Source: Ruminococcaceae bacterium UBA6353
GTDB taxonomy: Bacteria > Bacillota > Clostridia > Oscillospirales > Acutalibacteraceae
Direction: 5' to 3'
Length of the DNA: 64,000 nucleotides
Assembly (NCBI GenBank): GCA_002437905.1
Contig: DJRT01000017.1
Span: forward strand, 1-64,000
Positions 1 to 7,830 of the stretch are shown in pieces (the stretch's first letter is position 1; each line of letters opens with the position of its first letter). The notes under the pieces are model-generated. The model saw only the letters and a list, made by a program, of their open reading frames with translations. It made no database searches and was not told where the DNA came from. The translations under genes and the position numbers were made by a program.

Positions 1-526
1 CGGCATCCTCAACCAGCAGCGCGCCGTGCTCTTCGCAGATTTGCTTAATTAAATCAATGCGCCCCGGAAAGCCGTACAGCTCGGCGCACACAACCAGCTT
101 TACATCGGGATACAGCGCAAACGCCTTTTCCAGCGCCACAGGATCCATGTTCCACGACGCCGCCTCAGTATCAATGAACACCGGAATACCGCCCTCGTAA
201 ACAACGGGATTGAGCGTCGCGTCAAAGGTCATATCGGAGCAGAACACCCGCTTGCCTTCCAATGCGCCATGGCTGATGGCAGGCTTGCCGTAAAGGCGTT
301 CGCCGGCCGATTTCACACACAGATGGAGCGCCGCCGTGCAGGACGAAAGTGCCACCGCATACGACATCCCGCTCTTTTCTGCGGCGATCCGCTCCACCTC
401 GTTGATATTCTCCCCCACCGTAGACATCCAGTTGGTTTCATATGCCTCGGTGATGTATTGCAGCTCTTCCCCATGCATGGTCGGCGTGGCCAGCCACACC
501 TTTTTGTCAAACGCTTTGAATTCCAT
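1..526 (-). CDS. DegT/DnrJ/EryC1/StrS-family PLP aminotransferase (partial)
   Basis: This is the N-terminal 175 residues of a sugar aminotransferase of the DegT/DnrJ/EryC1/StrS family; the C-terminus runs off the left edge of the window. The protein begins MEFKAFDKKVWLATPTMHGE and continues with a TNWMSTVGENINEVE segment, typical of enzymes that aminate nucleotide-linked keto-sugars for surface glycan or glycoprotein synthesis. The SSCTAALHL stretch (about residues 61-69) is the PLP-phosphate binding turn, and the LLVEDA at the truncated end holds the Asp that pairs with the PLP pyridine nitrogen. The catalytic Lys lies beyond the edge. The ATG at 526 is preceded by GGAGGAGAGT. The substrate cannot be told from the sequence. 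Confidence 0.9.
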   Translation of the reverse strand, partial: MEFKAFDKKVWLATPTMHGEELQYITEAYETNWMSTVGENINEVERIAAEKSGMSYAVALSSCTAALHLCVKSAGERLYGKPAISHGALEGKRVFCSDMTFDATLNPVVYEGGIPVFIDTEAASWNMDPVALEKAFALYPDVKLVVCAELYGFPGRIDLIKQICEEHGALLVEDA

Positions 527-711
527 ACTCTCCTCCATTGCCTTCCCTTACAAGTGCTCAGAAGTTAACCGCATTCCACACGGCCGGTCACATGCAGTGA
601 AATCTGATCTATGCCGATCTGCTAAGTCGGTCTTCACTCTATGTTTTTGGCTTTAAGTGTTCACTACAATTGGCCTTGAACGACAAAAAGGCTTTACTCG
701 TTTCCGGATCG
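527..711. other. Intergenic region upstream of the aminotransferase
   Basis: About 185 bases with no convincing ORF. It must hold the promoter and leader of the minus-strand aminotransferase, but I see no clear consensus -35/-10 pair. No tRNA fold was recognised. Confidence 0.4.
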
Positions 712-1017
712 TCAGAGTAAGCCATATAAATAAGGAGGTGCGTATCCACTTTTGAAAACCAGCCCGCCGGCAGGACGGCCGTCCCGCGCATATCCCTCAA
801 CCGCCTCAAACGGATTGTTCATACGCGTCTTAAAAATGTACTCAGAGAGGGAAAACCGGGCAGCCATTTTGTCCGGACGGTTTGTGTACACCCGGAAGCC
901 GGTAAAAAATTTTCCGGCATCGGCGGAGTGCGTTATGGCAGCCTTACCCTTTCCGGCCAACAGCTGTGCGGGGGGGATAGATGCTTCTGCTTTATACGCA
1001 AACAGATCCGTGCCCAT
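712..1017 (-). CDS. Small hypothetical protein (101 aa)
   Basis: I do not recognise this protein. It begins MGTDLFAYKAEASIPPAQL and is basic and mixed alpha/beta in character, with no signal peptide or membrane segment. The start at 1017 is chosen over an in-frame upstream codon at 1035 because AAGGGGGG lies about 7 bases before this ATG. A well-formed sigma-A promoter (TTGACT, 17 bases, TATAAT) lies about 90 bases upstream on the same strand, which supports a real monocistronic gene. The opposite strand is also open over this stretch but has no ribosome site. Function unknown. Confidence 0.5.
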   Translation of the reverse strand: MGTDLFAYKAEASIPPAQLLAGKGKAAITHSADAGKFFTGFRVYTNRPDKMAARFSLSEYIFKTRMNNPFEAVEGYARDGRPAGGLVFKSGYAPPYLYGLL

Positions 1018-1107
1018 ATAGCCGCCCCCCTTCAATACACTAAATCACATACCCTGTCTGTGTGCCGCCGACCGCAAAGCAGCCACCTAACAGGCAATCA
1101 TGGGGAT

Positions 1108-1136
1108 ATTATAATACAAAAGCACCGCTTAGTCAA
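1108..1136 (-). promoter_or_regulatory. Sigma-A promoter for the 712-1017 gene
   Basis: On the minus strand TTGACT (1131-1136) and TATAAT (1108-1113) are separated by 17 bases. Transcription would begin near 1101, giving a leader of about 80 bases before the ATG at 1017. Confidence 0.65.
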
Positions 1137-1256
1137 TGCTTTTAGGCACCATTTTCTGCCATGCCCATAGAGTCAATCCCATTGGATGGCGAGCTCTTAC
1201 ACAACTCGTGGCTTGCTGGGTAAACGCCTGTTGAATTTTGGCTCCATTGGAAGATT

Positions 1257-1760
1257 TCACGGATTTTCCGGGCCCCGGAGATACATACTGTCCAGCAGCG
1301 CCGTGCCTGTGGCGGTGCGGAATACGCGCCGGCGGAAATTCTCGATTGCCGTGCGTGTATAGCTGCTCTCGCCTGCATTGACCAGAAAATCCGCTTCCAG
1401 CAGGATCTGGTGATCCGGTCCATCCACATTGGTGTAGGTATGATGGTGGGCAACCAGCCACGAAATGCGTTCCACGGCGCCGCGCTCGACAGGCATTTCC
1501 TCAAAAAAGGCCTCCACCAGCGGCGGACTTTCCAGCTCCTGGTGCTTGCCGGCTGTATTGCCGTATTTTTTCCGGCAGAGGGGACAGGCAATATCATGCA
1601 CCACCGCGGCAAGCTCCAAAACCGTCTGTGTGTGCTTATCCAAACCCTCCAGCTCGCCGATCGTCTTTGCCAGTGCCCATACCTTGAGAAAATGCGAAAT
1701 ATCGTGGATATTGCCTTTGTAAAAATCCGTCATCTTTTGCGTTGCAGCGGCAATAATCAT
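1257..1760 (-). CDS. HD-domain metal-dependent phosphohydrolase
   Basis: A 167-residue HD-superfamily protein, probably a cytosolic metal-dependent phosphohydrolase acting on a nucleotide or similar phosphoester; the substrate is unknown. Metal-ligand motifs are visible: H in DISHFLKV (near residue 22), HD in AAVVHDIACP (residues 54-55), the HHH run in LVAHHHTYTN (about residue 105), and a later D in LLEADFLVNAGE. The cysteines next to the HD pair (IACPLCRKK) are a lineage feature. The ATG at 1760 follows GGGGAGGAAGG. The gene starts 18 bases after the methyltransferase stop, so co-transcription with it is likely. A TATAAT in that gap could also give it its own weak promoter. Confidence 0.85.
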   Translation of the reverse strand: MIIAAATQKMTDFYKGNIHDISHFLKVWALAKTIGELEGLDKHTQTVLELAAVVHDIACPLCRKKYGNTAGKHQELESPPLVEAFFEEMPVERGAVERISWLVAHHHTYTNVDGPDHQILLEADFLVNAGESSYTRTAIENFRRRVFRTATGTALLDSMYLRGPENP

Positions 1761-1778
1761 CCGTTTCCTTCCTCCCCA

Positions 1779-2312
1779 TTATAGCGCAGTGCCCTTTTTC
1801 GGCACAAAAAAGCCGGTCATATCGGTATGCTCCAGCGCCAGCAGCTGCATTTTCTTATCCATTCCCCCGGCGTACCCGGTCAGGCTGCCGTTTGTGCCAA
1901 CCACGCGGTGGCAGGGAATGAGGATGGAGATTTCGTTGTGCCCCACCGCGCCGCCGACCGCCTGGGCGGACATCCGGGAACACCCCTGCTTTTCGGCAAG
2001 CTGCCGCGCGATCGCACCGTAGGTCGTGGTTTTTCCATAAGGGATCTGCAAAAGGATTTCCCACACCGCCTGCCGGAATGCGGAGCCGATGGGATGCAGC
2101 GGCGGCGTAAAATCCGGCTCTTTGCCGGTAAAGTACATATCCAGCCAGCGCCGGGTCTCGGCGAGAACAGGCGTTTCCCGCTCTGCGTATTCCGCCGGAA
2201 GATTGTCGGCAAAGTATTTTTCGCCGTCAAACCACAGACCGGTCAGCCCGACCTCATCTGCTGCCAACAAGATACCGCCCAGCGGGGAATTGTAACGCTG
2301 AATATAGGTCAT
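1779..2312 (-). CDS. ogt: Methylated-DNA--[protein]-cysteine S-methyltransferase
   Basis: A suicide DNA-repair protein that moves the methyl group from O6-methylguanine (or O4-methylthymine) to its own cysteine. The active-site motif IPCHRVVG is intact, preceded by a well-conserved helix-turn-helix region (FRQAVWEILLQIPYGKTTTY) and followed by TGYAGG. It has the usual Ogt two-domain layout, about 177 residues. I start it at the ATG at 2312, because GAGGTG lies 6 bases upstream; an in-frame GTG at 2321 is part of that ribosome site. It is flanked by an AlkA-type glycosylase and an HD protein on the same strand, so this is a small alkylation-repair cluster. No Ada regulatory domain is present. 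Confidence 0.93.
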   Translation of the reverse strand: MTYIQRYNSPLGGILLAADEVGLTGLWFDGEKYFADNLPAEYAERETPVLAETRRWLDMYFTGKEPDFTPPLHPIGSAFRQAVWEILLQIPYGKTTTYGAIARQLAEKQGCSRMSAQAVGGAVGHNEISILIPCHRVVGTNGSLTGYAGGMDKKMQLLALEHTDMTGFFVPKKGTAL

Positions 2313-2371
2313 ACCTAACACCTCGAAGTAAGAATTGAAAGTCTGTATGGCTCACACGGTGCCGCACGGCT

Positions 2372-3010
2372 TTATCCGTTTTTCGGCTTGTAATCGTGCA
2401 TCTCTGGGATGGCCCCACCTGCCACAGCCCAAAGATACAGGCTGGCTACGCTGCAATAGGGGCTGAATCGGCGGCGGTATTTTTCAAACAGCTGGCGGTC
2501 AATGCGGCGGTGATGATAAACCATGCGCAGCCCGCGCTGGATGGCAAGGTCGTCATAACTGAAAATATCCGGGCGCTGCAAACAGAACAGCAGGATCATT
2601 TCTGCCGTCCAGACGCCAATCCCTTTCAGGCTGCTCAATGCCCGGATAGCGTCTTCGTCGCTCATGTGTTCCACTGCGTCCAGACGGAACGCGCCGGAAT
2701 GGACTTTTTCGGCAAAATCTGTGATGTACTCCGCCTTACGGAATGTCATGCCCAGCCCCTGCAGCTTGGGAACGCCGGCGGCCAGAATGGTTTCGGCATC
2801 GACCTCACCCAGCGCATCCTGCATCCGCTGCCAAATGGTGGCCTGCGCCTTGGTCGAAATCTGCTGCCCGATGATGTGGTGAACGACGGAGGAAAACAGA
2901 TCGATATCCACTGTGCGGTCAACATGCCCGATACGGTCAATGACTGCGCAAAGCCGCTTGTCCCTTTGCCGCAGATAGGCAAGCTCCGTTTCTCCGTATG
3001 CAAAATACAC
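2372..3010 (-). CDS. DNA-3-methyladenine glycosylase II (AlkA-type, HhH-GPD)
   Basis: A base-excision repair glycosylase of about 212 residues that removes alkylated purines. The helix-hairpin-helix is seen as LSSLKGIGVWTAEMILLF, followed by the catalytic Asp in DIFSYDDLAIQRGL. The N-terminal part contains the FSSVVHHIIGQQIS signature of the AlkA/HhH-GPD family. The short length, without the N-terminal TBP-like domain of E. coli AlkA, matches clostridial and archaeal versions. The start is uncertain: GTG at 3019 abuts the AAGAGG ribosome site, while GTG at 3010 sits 9 bases beyond it and is preferred here. An extended -10 promoter lies just upstream. It pairs functionally with the neighbouring ogt. 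Confidence 0.88.
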   Translation of the reverse strand: MYFAYGETELAYLRQRDKRLCAVIDRIGHVDRTVDIDLFSSVVHHIIGQQISTKAQATIWQRMQDALGEVDAETILAAGVPKLQGLGMTFRKAEYITDFAEKVHSGAFRLDAVEHMSDEDAIRALSSLKGIGVWTAEMILLFCLQRPDIFSYDDLAIQRGLRMVYHHRRIDRQLFEKYRRRFSPYCSVASLYLWAVAGGAIPEMHDYKPKNG

Positions 3011-3033
3011 ATTTTTCACCCTCTTACGCTATG

Positions 3034-3042
3034 ATTATAGCA
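3034..3042 (-). promoter_or_regulatory. Extended -10 promoter for the AlkA-type gene
   Basis: TGC immediately followed by TATAAT (minus strand, TATAAT at 3034-3039). No good -35 is visible, as is usual for extended -10 promoters. The predicted start is near 3027, which leaves a very short leader and favours the downstream GTG start. Confidence 0.5.
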
Positions 3043-3087
3043 TATTGAAATTGAAATTGCTACCGGGTAACAGGCAAAAACCATCAC

Positions 3088-3129
3088 AAAAAAAGCAGGC
3101 CGCAGCGGAAAAATTCCGCTGCGGCCTGC
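3088..3129 (-). terminator. Intrinsic terminator after the Thr-rich protein gene
   Basis: A perfect 16-bp stem (3095-3110 with 3114-3129, arm GCAGGCCGCAGCGGAA), a 3-base loop, and on the minus strand a run of seven T directly after the stem (3088-3094). It ends the transcript of the 3179-3580 gene and separates it from the AlkA-type gene. Confidence 0.92.
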
Positions 3130-3178
3130 TGCATTTCCGTTACCGGTCGGTTGTCGGTTCTGCCCGGTGGCAGCACGA

Positions 3179-3580
3179 TCAGAACAGCTCGCCGAATTTA
3201 TCACCGGCGGGGTCCTTTTCTTCCTTCAGCCCATCGACGCTGGTATTTCGGGTGGTCGAACCGGTATTGTCCGCTTTGGTCGATGTGGTGGTCTGTGCCG
3301 CATCGGCGGAGGTCTTGCCGGGCGTCTCCTTCACGGTCGTTGTGGTTGTGGCCGGCGGATTCTGTGAAGCTGTCTGCTGCGTGCCGCTGACGGCCGTTGT
3401 GGTTGTCTGCGCAGGGGAGTCCGGCTCCGTCAGGCTATCCCAGGTGATCTCCCCCGGCTGGGAGGCCTCCGGCTCGCCCCCGGCTGTATGCGGCTTGCGC
3501 AGCACCATAACCAGCACAAACACCGCAACAAGTACAACGACAACCGCAGAAACCACTGATAGGATCGTGCTCTTTTTCAT
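3179..3580 (-). CDS. Thr-rich membrane-anchored extracytoplasmic protein
   Basis: A 133-residue protein of unknown function. It starts with MKKSTILSVV and a single strong hydrophobic segment (about residues 4-27, ending VLVMVLRK), which would anchor it in the membrane. The remainder is low-complexity and rich in Thr, Ala, Pro and Gln (QTTTTAVSG, ATTTTTVKETPG, TTTSTK), consistent with an extended and possibly O-glycosylated stalk. It ends in an acidic GDKFGELF tail. ATG at 3580 is chosen because GGGTGGT precedes it; an in-frame start 4 codons upstream lacks a ribosome site. The gene is followed by a strong terminator and stands alone. Confidence 0.75.
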   Translation of the reverse strand: MKKSTILSVVSAVVVVLVAVFVLVMVLRKPHTAGGEPEASQPGEITWDSLTEPDSPAQTTTTAVSGTQQTASQNPPATTTTTVKETPGKTSADAAQTTTSTKADNTGSTTRNTSVDGLKEEKDPAGDKFGELF

Positions 3581-3645
3581 AATACCACCCATTTCTTTCT
3601 ACATTTCTATATTTCTCCGGCAGCGCTTGCCGGCCATATACACTT

Positions 3646-4458
3646 TCACTGCCCGGAAAACGGTTTTTCGTTTCTCGCACAGGCTCTGTACTGCGTCGGG
3701 GAAAGCTTCTCCCGTGAAGTAAAAAAGCGGGAAAAGGTCATAACATCCGCGTACCCGACCGAATTGGCTATCTGGGTCACGGTGGCATTGGTTTCGTTCA
3801 GCAGCTTTTTGGCATGGAGCATGCGCAATTCGCTGATATAGCCTTTCGGTGAAAGGCCGGTGCGTTCTTTGAAAATCTTCAGCAGATAGGTATAGCTGAT
3901 GCCCAGCGCCGCCAGCAGCTCCTTGACCGCCAGCGGCCTGTGGAAATTACTTTTTATGTAGTTCACCGAAAAGGTAAAGTACATATCGGCATTGGACAGA
4001 CTGCTTTCGGCAGAATGAATATGGCTATTGAATATCCGCAAAAAGCACTCCAGAATTTCCGGGGCCGTCATCATCCGGTTGTGATTGTTCCGGATAAACC
4101 GGGCCATGCTTTTTACCACAGAGGTATCGCCGTAATCGAAAATGAGGATCTTCGGATCGGCGTTATATTGGCCGAACAGCCTGCCGATCACCGCATCATC
4201 GGATGTCACCCATAAAAACTCCCACGGATCATTCTTGTCCGGGTGGTATTCCTCCAGCTGTCCCTGGTGGATCAAAAAGCCCTGCCCACTGACAACCGGA
4301 TGCCCGTTGTAATACCCCTTGCCCCCGAAAACATAATGGATCAGATAGATGTTCCTGGTTCCGGGGCCAAAACGGTTATTTGCCGGGTCTGCACTGCAGC
4401 CAATATTGTTGATCCTCGGTAAAGGACCCTGCTCAATGCAAAAAACATGCGAAAGCAC
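3646..4458 (-). CDS. AraC-family transcriptional regulator
   Basis: A 270-residue regulator with an N-terminal cupin-like sugar-sensing half (GGKGYYNGHPVVSGQGFL, LEEYHPDKNDPWEFLWV) and a C-terminal double helix-turn-helix of the AraC type (about residues 165-262). The second helix carries the standard IANSVGYADVMTFSRFFTSR signature. The start is GTG at 4458 with AGAGGG 7 bases before it. It is transcribed divergently from the beta-helix protein at 4576, with about 117 bases between them, so that gene is its likeliest target. The effector is unknown but probably a sugar. Confidence 0.9.
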   Translation of the reverse strand: MLSHVFCIEQGPLPRINNIGCSADPANNRFGPGTRNIYLIHYVFGGKGYYNGHPVVSGQGFLIHQGQLEEYHPDKNDPWEFLWVTSDDAVIGRLFGQYNADPKILIFDYGDTSVVKSMARFIRNNHNRMMTAPEILECFLRIFNSHIHSAESSLSNADMYFTFSVNYIKSNFHRPLAVKELLAALGISYTYLLKIFKERTGLSPKGYISELRMLHAKKLLNETNATVTQIANSVGYADVMTFSRFFTSREKLSPTQYRACARNEKPFSGQ

Positions 4459-4575
4459 AGCTATCCCTCTTTACGGCTTTGTGTTTTAATTTTGCTATAT
4501 ACAGTGCGGATTTGTCAATGGAAAGTGTTTCTTTTCTGTGATACAGTAAAGGCAATCATTATCGGAGGTGTTTGC

Positions 4576-5811
4576 ATGAATACAAGCTATATTACAGTGG
4601 CAGCGCAAAACAGCACAGAGACCTTTCGGCAGGCGGCAGAGTATATCTGCACCGGAGAACACGATGAGCTTACCATACAAAAAGCAATCGACGACTGCAC
4701 CCGCACCGACAGAAACCTGTTCTTCTACAACGGCCTATACCGCATTGAGGGCTTCTGCAACTTCAATGACGGCGGCCCGCATACAGCGCTGCGCTTTCCG
4801 AATGCGCACCGGGAGCTGCGCGTCATCGGGGAAAACCACGAATACGGCTTTCAGCAGTCCTTCGACAACGGCGTTGTGCTGTATGTCACGGAGGAGGCCC
4901 TGAATACGATCCAGGACACCGGTGCAGATGTTCTGAGAAGCACCTGGACACCGTTCGGCATCCAGAACGGTGCAAATCTCCACATCGAGAACCTCGCCGT
5001 TGTGTTAGCCAACAATCAGCACCCGATACGGTGCATTGACCTGCGCCGAACCGACCGCGTAGAGGTCAAGAATGTGTCCCTGGTCTCCTACGGCGACGAG
5101 CTGGAAAGGAGTGGTGCGGGGCTCAGCACGCCCCCGTCCATACCGGCGGTCGGCTGCATCGGCCTCACAATGACCGACGGCAGCAACTACGATTACAGCA
5201 ACTACACCAATGTGCAGACCTGGGGCTTCGATGAAGGCATCCAGGTCGGTGAGGAGCATGTGGTCTGCATCAATTGCGGCACCGCCATCGGCCGGTACGG
5301 CTTCACCTTCGGCAATTACGAATCGGGGTGCGGCTCCAACCACCCCATCACGCTGATCAACTGCCTGGATGAGCGGAACATCCACCTGCCCTACTTCGGC
5401 CGGTGGTGCGGAGACGCTGCCACCACCGGCGAGAGACTGATCGGCGAACAGGAGATAACGCTGATCAGCTTCAACATCGAGCGCGTGGCCAAGCAGACCC
5501 CCGGCGGAAAGCTGGGAGATCTGATACGGGAGGAGATCCCCGGAACCTGGAAGGGCAACATCGATTTCACCGTCCAGTGCGCCTGGAACAGCCTGAACAG
5601 CAAGGATTTTCAGCTTTGGGAGGATGACGGCTCCGGCAACGGCATCAAAACCCGGAACAATTGCCATAGATCGGTGTGCAGCACCGAGGAGCGGCTTTCG
5701 TATTATCCAACACTGGGCCAGCAGATCTTTGACACCGATCTGCACAAAATGGTGGTCTGTATCGATCCCCACCGGAAAGCGTGGGTGGATTTTAACGGGA
5801 ATGCCGTTTGA
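4576..5811 (+). CDS. Right-handed beta-helix (pectate-lyase-fold-like) protein
   Basis: A 411-residue protein whose sequence reads as a parallel beta-helix: repeated short strands rich in I/L/V with Asn and Cys ladders (ANLHIENLAVVLANN, DRVEVKNVSLVSYG, HVVCINCGTAIGRYGFTFGN, HPITLINCLDERNIHL). Such folds are common in pectate lyases, polygalacturonases and phage tailspikes. I cannot see a diagnostic catalytic triad, so the activity is undetermined. There is no signal peptide, so it appears cytoplasmic. ATG at 4576 is chosen because GGAGGTG sits 6 bases upstream; the reading frame extends 43 codons further up without any ribosome site. It is divergent from the AraC gene and ends at a strong terminator. 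Confidence 0.75.
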   Translation: MNTSYITVAAQNSTETFRQAAEYICTGEHDELTIQKAIDDCTRTDRNLFFYNGLYRIEGFCNFNDGGPHTALRFPNAHRELRVIGENHEYGFQQSFDNGVVLYVTEEALNTIQDTGADVLRSTWTPFGIQNGANLHIENLAVVLANNQHPIRCIDLRRTDRVEVKNVSLVSYGDELERSGAGLSTPPSIPAVGCIGLTMTDGSNYDYSNYTNVQTWGFDEGIQVGEEHVVCINCGTAIGRYGFTFGNYESGCGSNHPITLINCLDERNIHLPYFGRWCGDAATTGERLIGEQEITLISFNIERVAKQTPGGKLGDLIREEIPGTWKGNIDFTVQCAWNSLNSKDFQLWEDDGSGNGIKTRNNCHRSVCSTEERLSYYPTLGQQIFDTDLHKMVVCIDPHRKAWVDFNGNAV

Positions 5812-5835
5812 TCCGCCGCTCATTTCCCGGCTATG

Positions 5836-5881
5836 AACAGCGTCCTGCATAGCGTCACCGCTATGCAGGACGCTGTTTTAT
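5836..5881 (+). terminator. Intrinsic terminator between convergent genes
   Basis: A 19-bp perfect stem (5836-5854 with 5859-5877, arm beginning AACAGCGTCC) with a TCAC loop, followed on the plus strand by TTA and a short T-rich tail. It ends the beta-helix gene, lies just 5 bases beyond the GH127 stop, and probably works in both directions. Confidence 0.88.
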
Positions 5882-5882
5882 C

Positions 5883-7712
5883 TCACTCTGCGTCAGCAAC
5901 CAGCGGCAGCTCGGTCATACGCAGCTTGGCGCAGCCATAGGGGTACAGCTCGATCGTTTCCGGCTCCGATACCGGCACCGTTGACTGCGGCACCTTGGCG
6001 CAGACGGAATCATAGCCGTCCTCATAGCCCCAATCGATCTTCTGCACCTGCGCGCGGACGACCACCGGAGGCTGCTCAACGGAAAAAGGCGTCTCCCCCA
6101 CCGAGCGGCGCACAACGCCAAAGGCATCGCTGCAGTAGGCGTAGCTCCAGTCGCTCTGCGGGATCAGCTCGTAATCGCAATAGGGGAATTTCCGCTCCAC
6201 ACCGTCGCGCACATATTCCAGCATCCGCTTTTCAAACCGGATGGGCACGGAAAAGACCAGCGAGCCGCACCGCACGGTGTGCAGGCCATACGGACGCTGC
6301 ATCAGGGTGGGCGTTGTTTCAAAGGCCACCGTCAGCGTGGTATCCGCCCCGGCGGGAATATCAAACGAAAGCCCGTCCCCCGTCTGCGGGACGCCGTTTA
6401 CCGTCAGGTGCTCCGCAAAGGACGGGATACGCACCTGGAAAGTGAACGCCGACGCTGCCTGTATGTGATAGGTCAGGCGGTTTTCAAACGGGTAGTTTGT
6501 CTCCAGGCGAATGGTATACTCCGCCGTTTTCAGCTCCGAGGGGATCGGCACGGCATTGACCACCGTATTCCCCCGGTGCATAAAAGCCGACAGCGCCAGC
6601 TTCGGCCAGCCCTGATTGAAATTCGCCGTGCAGCAGCCGAAATGCGGCTCCAGCCCGAACAGGTGCGCATCCGCCCCGTTGGTGCGGAAGATCGGCTTGC
6701 CGGGGAATGTCTCGCACGCAATCTGATTGCTCTGCTGGTCGTACTGGTGCGTCCACATATCCTCGCTGATCGTGGCCGGCAGGGCATTAAAGGCCACCAT
6801 CTCCAGCCGCTCCGCCCATTTTTTATCCCCCGTATAGGCGTACAGCAGCTCGTAGGAGTACATCAGCTCCACCACGGCGCACAGCTCGGTGCCCTGTATG
6901 GGGCTCAGGCCGGAAAGGCACTCATCGCCGGTGAACAGGCCGACCGGCGTGCCGTTATACTGCTCCAGGATGCGGTAGAGGTGCTCGGCCGTGTCCGTAT
7001 ATTCCGCCCCCAGCAGCCCGTGGCTGATCGCCTCCGCCTTCAGCATCATAGCGATATTGACGATATGCGTATCGTACCGCCAGCGATTCAGGGGGCGCTT
7101 CCACAGATCCACAAACCGGCTGTAATCCGCCCCCTGCTTTTTAAGCATGGCGGAAAGCTCCAGCAGCCACGCCTCGTGGCAGCGCTCGTACAGAAAATGG
7201 ATGGCCACAAAGCCCTCAAACCACCGGTATTCGCCCCAGTCATGCAGCTGGATGGTGCCGGCGGCCAGCAGCTCGTAGTAATTCTTCAGCATCCGGTACA
7301 GCACCGGCGGGATCTTCGTGTCCTTCGAGCAATCGTAATACACTGTCAGCACCTTGGACATCAGCAGCACCGCCCAGGTATCGTAGGTCGCCCGCTGGCT
7401 GTCCTCGCAGGGGCACAGCCAGCCGTCCGGCTTCTGCGCTTCAATGATGGCATACACATACCGCCTGGCGCGGGCGATCATGTCCGCATCCTCCAGCAGA
7501 TAGGCCAGCGGGATAAAGCCGTCCAGCCAATAGGGCACCCGTTCCCAGCCCTCGTGCGTGCCGCCGATCCAGGCGCTGTCCGCGATGTCCGGCCAGATCT
7601 GATCAAGGTGGCCGCTTAGCCCCGCGGCCTGGATCTCCAGCTGCCGCCGCAGCCAGCCTGCGGGCTTCAGCTCGTCCGATGTATAAAATGAAAGCTTTTC
7701 CGTAAAGACCAC
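5883..7712 (-). CDS. GH127/GH146-like beta-L-arabinofuranosidase (DUF1680 type)
   Basis: A 609-residue (alpha/alpha)6-barrel glycosidase related to HypBA1 beta-L-arabinofuranosidase, which removes terminal beta-L-Araf from arabinan, extensin or pectic side chains. Family zinc-thiolate features are present: an E-x-C (GTELCAVVELMYSYELLYAY) and the paired cysteines in HFGCCTANFNQGWPKL, where the second Cys is the nucleophile in characterised members. The N-terminus has the family WLRRQLEIQAAGLSGHL segment. There is no signal peptide, so it is cytoplasmic and would act on imported oligosaccharides. The start GTG at 7712 overlaps its own AAGGA ribosome site, so the exact start is uncertain. It is divergent from the AraC gene at 7831, its probable regulator. 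Confidence 0.87.
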   Translation of the reverse strand: MVFTEKLSFYTSDELKPAGWLRRQLEIQAAGLSGHLDQIWPDIADSAWIGGTHEGWERVPYWLDGFIPLAYLLEDADMIARARRYVYAIIEAQKPDGWLCPCEDSQRATYDTWAVLLMSKVLTVYYDCSKDTKIPPVLYRMLKNYYELLAAGTIQLHDWGEYRWFEGFVAIHFLYERCHEAWLLELSAMLKKQGADYSRFVDLWKRPLNRWRYDTHIVNIAMMLKAEAISHGLLGAEYTDTAEHLYRILEQYNGTPVGLFTGDECLSGLSPIQGTELCAVVELMYSYELLYAYTGDKKWAERLEMVAFNALPATISEDMWTHQYDQQSNQIACETFPGKPIFRTNGADAHLFGLEPHFGCCTANFNQGWPKLALSAFMHRGNTVVNAVPIPSELKTAEYTIRLETNYPFENRLTYHIQAASAFTFQVRIPSFAEHLTVNGVPQTGDGLSFDIPAGADTTLTVAFETTPTLMQRPYGLHTVRCGSLVFSVPIRFEKRMLEYVRDGVERKFPYCDYELIPQSDWSYAYCSDAFGVVRRSVGETPFSVEQPPVVVRAQVQKIDWGYEDGYDSVCAKVPQSTVPVSEPETIELYPYGCAKLRMTELPLVADAE

Positions 7713-7783
7713 TCCTTTTTGTTGTGTACATTCATTTTATCACAGCGATTTACGGAAAAACATGGCCTTTTTCACGATTTACA

Positions 7784-7819
7784 TTGACAATATCACACAA
7801 TGTGCCGTATACTGGCACA
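7784..7819 (+). promoter_or_regulatory. Promoter and candidate operator for the AraC gene
   Basis: TTGACA (7784-7789), an 18-base spacer and TATACT (7808-7813) form a near-consensus sigma-A promoter ending 17 bases before the ATG at 7831. An inverted repeat TGTGCC-N7-GGCACA (7801-7819) covers the -10 box, the position expected for an autorepression site. The operator reading is inference. Confidence 0.7.
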
Positions 7820-7830
7820 GAGGTGATACC

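Noticed and set aside
4459..4575. Promoter TTGTCA (4512-4517) for the beta-helix gene
   Set aside because: The nearest -10-like GATACA is about 22 bases away, outside the accepted spacing, so no promoter is called.
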